Under the pieces are notes generated by a model. That model did not search any database, was not told the DNA's origin, and worked only from the letters and a program-made list of their open reading frames with translations. A DNA stretch of 64,000 nucleotides, from assembly GCF_029962835.1 (NCBI RefSeq), contig NC_080573.1, positions 141,589,495 to 141,653,494 on the forward strand, given 5' to 3'. Positions 57,161-64,000 of this stretch are shown here, piece after piece. The position numbers were made by a program, and so were the translations under genes. This stretch comes from Magnolia sinica. Taxonomy: Eukaryota > Streptophyta > Magnoliopsida > Magnoliales > Magnoliaceae. Numbering within the stretch: the stretch's first letter is position 1; each line of letters begins with the position of its first letter.

Positions 57161-60100
57161 TATACCATAAGTACGCCGTTAGATACCATTGAAGAGCATA
57201 AAAATGAATCATGCCCAAATGATCATTTGGATCATACCACAAATGACAATGGTATTAAATTTCAATGACCGACCATAGTCTTTATCATCCATCCAGTCTG
57301 TGCATAAGGTTACAAAGACCTGGATATAGAGGAAAAACAAATATCATACTAGTTCAGAGCCCCATAGTCCCAAAGGGTTTTCAATGGTGGGCGTTTATCC
57401 CACTATTCTCTACAGCGTGGTCCACTTGATATTGGATCTGCTTTATTTACTTATTTATTTATTTATTATTATTATTTATTTATTTATTTATTTTGTGTCT
57501 CAAGCCGGGAGACAAGATCGCCAAATGGATAGACAGTAGGGATACATCCCATACATCATGGTGAGGCCAATCATCAAATGGATGGACGGTAGGGATACGG
57601 CACACACATCATGGTGCGGTCCACGTAGTGGCCTAGTATAACATATATCATATAATATATTATAATATGATATAATACCATATAATATAATATGATATAT
57701 TATATTATAATATAATATGGCATATAGAAGAAGGCCACTGTCCAGAGACTCTCTGATACTCTGGACGGTGCTGATCTAATGCACGAGATCATGGTGGGGC
57801 GCATGAAGCAGATCAACAAGATGGACGGCGTGGGTGAAATAGATGAGACCCGCAGAACTAGCTGACATTGAGAAAGAGAGAGAAAGAAAGAGAGAGAGAG
57901 AGAGAGACCAGCACGTGGCTCTATTTTTCTTTTCTTTTTTTTTCCCCTTTTTTTTCACTTCTTTTTTTTTTTAATGTGCTGAGACAAAACAGAAGTGGGT
58001 CCCACGTAGGGCCCACCACAGTAGCATGTATTATAATATATTATAATATAATATAATATAATATGATATATATTATATACATCAAACGTCCAGGCCGTCC
58101 AGGGCCTGGACAGTACACACATCACGGTGCTGCCCCACACGTGGGGTGGGTCCACTCCACACGCACCACAGTGTGGCCCAACAAGTGGATGGACGGCGTG
58201 GAATAAGGTGGGTCCCACGGACCCTGGTGATTTGGAAAACCAAATTTCAAAATGATTCAAAACTTCAGCGTCCCAAGGGTTTCAATGGCGGACGCTCAAC
58301 CCCACTGTTTACTACCGTGTGGGCCACCCGATTTATGGATGAAGCCGATTTTCGAAGGGGCCTCACTTTAGGAAGTGGCCCACCCAATAAAAGGTGTGGA
58401 TAATCAACATACATCATGGTGGGGCCCACGGCTGGGCCCGTTGGCTGCTGCCTGTCCGTCCGTCCGCCCGTGTGCAGGACTTCTGACAGCAGCAGCGCCT
58501 GCTGCTGTTGCATCATTATTTTATTTATTATTATTTTTTTTCATATTTCATATGTGGTGCCCACATATTGAGAATCCACTCCGTCCAATGGATTTTAGGG
58601 CCCAAAACACACCCAACAAGCCCAATAATCGAGCATTTTGGTGTATAGAAACAGTAGGGTCGGTCCTGACATCCTGGAACAGTAAGAAAACACAAATTTC
58701 TATGGTATGGCCCGCTTGATCATCCGATTGACCTCATTTTTCGGCTCAACGCCTAAAATGAGCCAAGGAACAGGGTGGACGGCGTGGATTAGATCAGTGA
58801 ATCAAGGTGGGGCCTGTAGGAGTGGCCCACCCAAAACTACTCTTTCTCTTTCCCTTTTTTTTTTGTTACGTTAGCACACCCCACTGTCCTCAGACTTCAC
58901 TAATAACGTCCAACGTCCCTGGACGCTGGACGATTACATATTCATCAAGGCAGGTCCCACATGGGCGTGGCTCACTTGACTGTTGGATAGTTATGTTTTT
59001 TTTTTTTATCACCGTTAAGTAGGGCCCATTTCACTTGGACGGCCGTGGGGATCCATTTGAGGAACGGCTTGAACATCACATACACCAAGGTGAGTTACAT
59101 CCGGGTGAGCCACACGGCTACATCACTACACCAAAGTATTAAAAGAGAGAGGGGGAAGAAAGAGAAAGAAGCACCTACCTCATAAAAATGGAGAAATCTA
59201 CCCTAAAGATGCACCCACCTTCCTTCTTTTTCCTCCGTAGTGCTCCAAAGCTCCAATGAGGCACCTACAACGGTGGAGATGGACTTCCAATGGTGGGATT
59301 GAAGGAGATCTAAGGTAAATGTGGCTAGAAATGGGAGGGCTGCCATGGACGTTTTCACCTTCTCTCTTGCTAGGAAGAAAAAAAAAATGAAGAAGAAGAA
59401 GAGAGAGAGTAATTAATTTATGTAAAGCCATAAATGCTAGGGTTGATTCATGGGGAAAATAAATGCATTATTGCTTGTAAGCATTTATTACCTGGCATGG
59501 GGTGATGACATCACCCCATGATAACTTAGAAAATGGTGCCATTGTGATATGTGGGCCCTGCAAATGTGAGGTCCATAGCTATTACAATACGTGAGCTACA
59601 TCTCATGATCTAAGCGTCGCATTGACGCATGAGATGCGGCGTTGGAATCGCGGCGTCGGCGCGGTCGCAATGGTATAAGTCTCGGGTCGAGCCGACTCAG
59701 ATATACGGGACACATCCCAGGGTCGCGCGCAAACGCCGATAACCGATTGCAGGTCCTCGAAATTCAACCGGGATGACCGGCGAAGCCTACGGAATAGTTC
59801 GGACTAAGATATGGGTCTTACAGACGGTGTGGATATTCCACATACATCACAGTGGGGCCCACGGCAGGGGACCAGTGGTCTGCCCGTCCCCCCACCAGCT
59901 CAGTGCTGGCGCTGCCTGCAGCTCTGATAGCAGCAGCATCAGCTGCTGCATGGTTTTTTTTTTTGAAAATCTATTTTCTCAAGGTTTTTCGCACTTGGGG
60001 CCGGCATCCTCAAAATCAGCCATTGCATTCCATGGCTCAAGACAAGCCAAACAAGTCCAATATTGAATATATTTCGGCGTATAGCAAAATTAAAGTGAAT

Positions 60101-63100
60101 TTAAACGGTGAGAATCACTGTTTTGAAAGGTATGGCCTGCCCGATGAGCGGATTAACTTCATTTTTCGGCTTAACGCCTAAAATGAAGTGGGGAAAGGAA
60201 TGGACAGCATGGATTAAGTCCATACATCAAGGTGGGGCCTGTAGGAGTGGCCCTTCCTAAAAAGCTTTGAATCTAGCTAATATTTGTATTTTTCATTCCA
60301 CGGTCTGGGCCTAACACATGCACAAGGTGGGACTAGCTCAGGTGGGCCACCAAATGCATTGTTGGTGTGGATACAACACATATGTGAAGTGGGCCCCATC
60401 TACATATGGCTTAGATGAAAACATGCTTTATGGTGGGGTCCATTCAAGTGGGCCACACGGCCACCTCATCACACATAAAAAATAAAATAAAATAAATAAA
60501 TAAGAAGAGAGGGAGAGAGAGAGAGAGAGAGAAAGATAGAGGGACATGCGTGATGGAGGGATACTAACTGGCTGCTCAATGTAAGAAGCGTCCTCATGAA
60601 CATCCACGACTGCCAATCAATAACGGGAATGATATCTGACCCACACTTCCTCAATATAGAGACATGGAAGACATTGTGGATGCTAGAAAACTGAGATGGC
60701 AAGGCAAGCCGATAGGCCACGGCGCCAATGCGCCCAGTGATCTCGAAAGGTCCTATGAATCTCGAGGCAAGCTTGCCCTTCGCTCCAAAACGAACCACAC
60801 CCTTCATGGGTGAGACCTTGAGATACACATGGTCCCCAATGGCAAACTCCAAGGGACGACGCCAACGATCAGCAAGACTCTTCTGTCGGCTCTGAGTTGT
60901 GCACATCATCTGCCTGATGATGTCGATAGTCTCTAACGTCTACTGCACAAGCTCGAGACCTAAGAGACGCTGCTCTCTAACCTCGGTCTAATAACTCGGA
61001 GATCTGCACGGTTTGTCATATAATGCCTCAAAAGGAGCCATGCCAATGGTCGCTTGATAACTGTTGTTGTACGCGAACTCAGTCAATCACAGGTGCTTGT
61101 CCCAACTACCCGAGAAATCAATCGCGCAGGCCCGAAGCATATCCTCAAGGATCTGGTTGACCCTTTCGATCTGCCCATTGGTCTGCGAATGATACGCGGT
61201 GCTGAGCTGTAAATCAGTGCCCATCGCTCTCTAGAAGCTCTTTCAAAACTGAGAAGTAAACCTCGGGTCTCGGTCTGAAACGATCAAGACAGGAACACCT
61301 TGTAGTCTCACGATCTCATCAACAAACATCTTAGTGAGCCGGTCCGTATGCCAAGTCTCACAAATAGTAAGAAAGTGTGCCGACTTCATCAGACGGTCCA
61401 CGACAGCTCAGATAGCGTCATGACCGTGCTGAGCCCTTGGCAAACCCATGACAAAATCGGTAGATATGTGCTCCCACTTCCACCTCAGGACGCTCAACGG
61501 CTGCAATAGGCCAGGGGGTCTCTGATGATCGGCCTTGACACACTGGCATGTGTTACACTCGGCCATAAAATTGGCTATCTGGCGCTTCATCCCCGTCCAA
61601 AAATATTGACACCTCATATCGCGATACATCTTCGTCGAGCCAGGGTGGATAGAAAATCGCGATCGATGTGCCTCGGTCATAAGATCTAGTGCAACTCAGG
61701 AATATCCGGGACACATAATCGGCCTCTGAAACGAAGTCCACCATCAAAACCAATCTGTCAATCTGTCTGACTTTCAGATGCTGCCTCTGCTCGGTAATCC
61801 TGTAACGACTCGTCTGTCAGCTGAGCCTCGATCACCCTTACGACAAGAGAGGGTTGAATCGACAGGCTCGATAGCTGAACAATAGAAGACTGCAGACCAA
61901 ACTCGAAGTCGTACTCTGCTATATCCTCGAGCATTCTCCACTCCTTAATCATCATGTGCGCCACCAGGCCTCGTAGCTGACGGCTGAGGGCATCCGCCAC
62001 CACGTTCGCCTTGCTTGGGTGGTACTGGAGATCAAAATCATAGTCCTTCAGGAGCTTCATCTAACGCCTCTACCTCATGTTCAGCTAGGACTGAGAGAAC
62101 AGATACTTAAAGCTCTTGTGGTCGGAGAAGAGCTCAAACCTCACCCCATAAAGATAGTGCCTCCACACCTTTAATGCGAAGACCACTACTACTAGCTCCA
62201 AATCATGTGTAGGGTAGTTCAGCTCATGGACCTTGAGCTAACGAGACGCATAAGCTATTGGTTTCCCGTGCTACATCAGGACAGCACCCAAACCAACTCG
62301 CGAGACATCGGTAAATACAAGAAATCCATCACTCCCATAGGGAAGAGTGATGACAGGAGCGGACGTGAGGCGGTCCTTCAGCTCCATAAATGCTTGCTCA
62401 TAAGCGTTGCTCCACACGAACTCAACACCCTTCCGGGTTAACCTGGTCAACGAGGCTGCAATGCGAGACAATCTCTCAATAAAATGTCAGTAGTAGCCCG
62501 TCAAACCAAGAAAACTGCGGATCTCGGATGCGTTCGTGGGCTAGTCCCAACGACGCGTGGCATTAATCTTCGAGGGGTTCACGGTGACACCCTGCCTCGT
62601 CACCACATGACCGAGGAACTTCACCTTCTCCTGCCAGAACTCGTACTTTTCCAGCTTCGCGTAAAGCTAGTGTGCACGAAGGGTCTGCAATGTAATCTCT
62701 AGATGCCGCTCATGCTCCTCACGGGTCCTCAAATAGATCAGAATATTGTCGATGAACACCACAACAAACTGGTCGAGATACAGATGGAAGACCTCATTCA
62801 ACAACTGCATGAACACTGCGGGCGCATTGGTCAGTCTGAAGGACATGACCTGGAACTCAAAATGACCGTAGCGAGTCATAAAGGTTGTCTTCGAGATATC
62901 CTTATCTCGAACCCGAACCTGATGATAACCGGACCACAAGTCTATCTTCGAAAAGAACTGCGCCTCTTGTAGGTAATCAAACAAATCATCGATCCTCGGA
63001 AGCGGGTACTTGTTCTTGATCGTGACCTTGTTGAGCTCGCGGTAATCTATGCAAAGCCTCAACGAGCCATCCTTCTTCTTCACGAAGAGTACCGGCGTTC

Positions 63101-64000
63101 CACATGGCGAACTGCTCAGATGGATAAAGCCTAACTCATGCAACTTGTCCAACTGCTTTTGCAGTTTCCGTAACTCTAATGGTGTCATACAATACGGGGC
63201 CTTCGAAATAGGCGCGGCGCAGGGCGCAAGATCAATCTAGAACTCAATGTGCCGACGAGGTGGTAACCCTAGAATCTCCTGGAACACATCGAAAAAATCA
63301 CAAACAACCGGCAGCTAGTCGATTCTCAAATATACTGACTTCTCAACGGTACACAATAATAGGTAAGAAGCTGCTTTCCTCTGGGCTCGGCAACAAACTG
63401 GAACTCTGGCACGCCGGGTATACAAAACGTGACTGTCCTCGCGGAGCAGTCTAATATAGCGTGGTACTCGGCGAGCCAATCCATGCCCAGGATGACATCA
63501 AACCCCGACATCGGCAATACGAGTAGGTTGGCAAGCAAGAAGATATCCCCAATCAGAATGGGGTAAGACGAGCAAAATCGATCTAATACTACAGTCTTCC
63601 CTAAGGGCGTTGATACTAACAAACCCTCACGGGCAGACTCCATCGGCAAACTGGTCGATCGACAGAAATCAGCAGCCACAAAGGAATGCGATGCACCAGA
63701 GTCAAATAATACACATGCAATGCATGCAGAAACAGGTAGAGTATCCTCGACGACCCCTCCTGATGACTGAGGGTCCTACTAGGCGGCATAAAATCTGCCC
63801 TGGGCCTGCTGGGGAGGTGCAGGTCCCCTCTGAGGCCTCGTCTGATGCTGCTGCCGTTGTGGCAGCCTGATCTGCTACCTCTGCTGCTTTGGGGGAGGCC
63901 CTAGAGGCTGGTGATGTGGTCGTTACTGCTGCTGTGGTGGTTGTCGTGGAGGCTAATGCGGTGTCCTCGGCTGCTGCTGTTGTGGTGGGGACACTCGTGC

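Larger units (their letters stand above)
54228..59821 (-). mobile_element. 5.6-kb solo LTR of the same Tekay-like family, nested
   Basis: Plus-strand ends are TGTCACGCTCCAAATCCG and GGGTCTTACA, i.e. TG..CA termini. The 5-mer GACGG lies directly outside both (54223-54227 and 59822-59826). Its content is collinear with the interrupted outer LTR: the left part matches 51790-54222 (AAGCTTAGAGGGTGGTGTAA, CCTCACTATCCGCCT, CGTATGGGCATG-type blocks) and the right part matches 59827-60480. I find no second copy of the ends inside and no coding frame, so I call it a solo LTR. It looks whole. Orientation is inferred from the outer element. Confidence 0.75.
51790..64000 (-). mobile_element. Ty3/gypsy (Tekay-like) LTR retroelement, old and incomplete
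   Basis: Minus-strand fossil running off the right edge. Parts from the right: gag-side zinc-knuckle linker (about 63700-64000), protease (63679-63326), reverse transcriptase (63188-62667), RNase H (62471-61800), integrase including HHCC and core (61680-61000) and the integrase C-terminal GPFEITGRIG region (to about 60550). Then LTR-type sequence at 59827-60550, continuing to the left of the nested solo LTR at 51790-54222. The RT signature [20 protein letters not shown] and the integrase C-terminal region place it with the Tekay/Del chromoviruses. The coding frame is broken in many places (ten or more) and the copy looks incomplete, so it is old. Confidence 0.85.

Noticed and set aside
54228-59821. 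A complete non-autonomous element with two LTRs instead of a solo LTR
   Set aside because: I could not find the terminal sequences repeated internally, and its content is collinear with a single outer LTR.
1-64000. tRNA, rRNA or other structured RNA genes
   Set aside because: I looked for obvious tRNA-like arms and conserved RNA motifs by eye and saw none; a covariance-model scan would be needed to exclude them.

Overview
The window is nuclear DNA from a flowering plant. It holds a plant-type LRR receptor kinase, an intron-rich plant DNA topoisomerase II locus, plant LINEs with RRM plus DUF4283 ORF1 proteins, a Tekay-like Ty3/gypsy element and many small inverted-repeat transposons. The repeated GTGGGCCCCACC / GATGTATG / CCGTCCATCC repertoire reminds me of magnoliid genomes, but that is an impression and not a demonstrated assignment.

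Layout. 0-12.5 kb is a LINE graveyard: minus-strand pieces (ORF1 at 0.4-2.2 kb, an RT piece at 2.4-3.1 kb, an RTE 3' end at 3.2-3.6 kb, 3' tails at 4.1 and 6.3-6.95 kb) and two plus-strand ORF2 relics (7.0-10.97 kb and 10.98-12.45 kb), with a Tourist-like MITE and a small LTR nested in them. A small intact two-exon gene (80 aa, minus) sits at 16.75-17.09 kb. Its leader may begin near 25.4 kb, where a telo-box leader with a splice donor lies. Between them are two LINE tails, a hAT transposase relic and a long-TIR MITE set in a TA microsatellite.

29.7-42.55 kb is one minus-strand TOP2 (DNA topoisomerase II) locus of about 20 exons. Splice sites are nearly all preserved, but the coding sequence carries a premature stop, several frameshifts, an in-exon MITE and loss of the ATPase catalytic glutamate. 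I read it as an unprocessed, decayed TOP2 copy. Its introns collect MITEs, a foldback element holding a miniature LTR element (TRIM), and a tandem duplication that copied a MITE together with an exon.

46.8-49.9 kb is the best intact gene: a PXC3/At2g41820-type LRR receptor-like (pseudo)kinase on the minus strand, with a duplicated leader segment just upstream. From about 51.8 kb to the right edge lies a decayed Tekay-like Ty3/gypsy element on the minus strand. Its LTR is interrupted by a 5.6-kb solo LTR of the same family with a clean 5-bp target duplication and copy-specific minisatellites.

I found no operon-like or otherwise new defence, toxin or genetic system. The most informative observations are the decay of TOP2, the nested transposon history, and an inverted-repeat motif set that recurs inside unrelated element classes.
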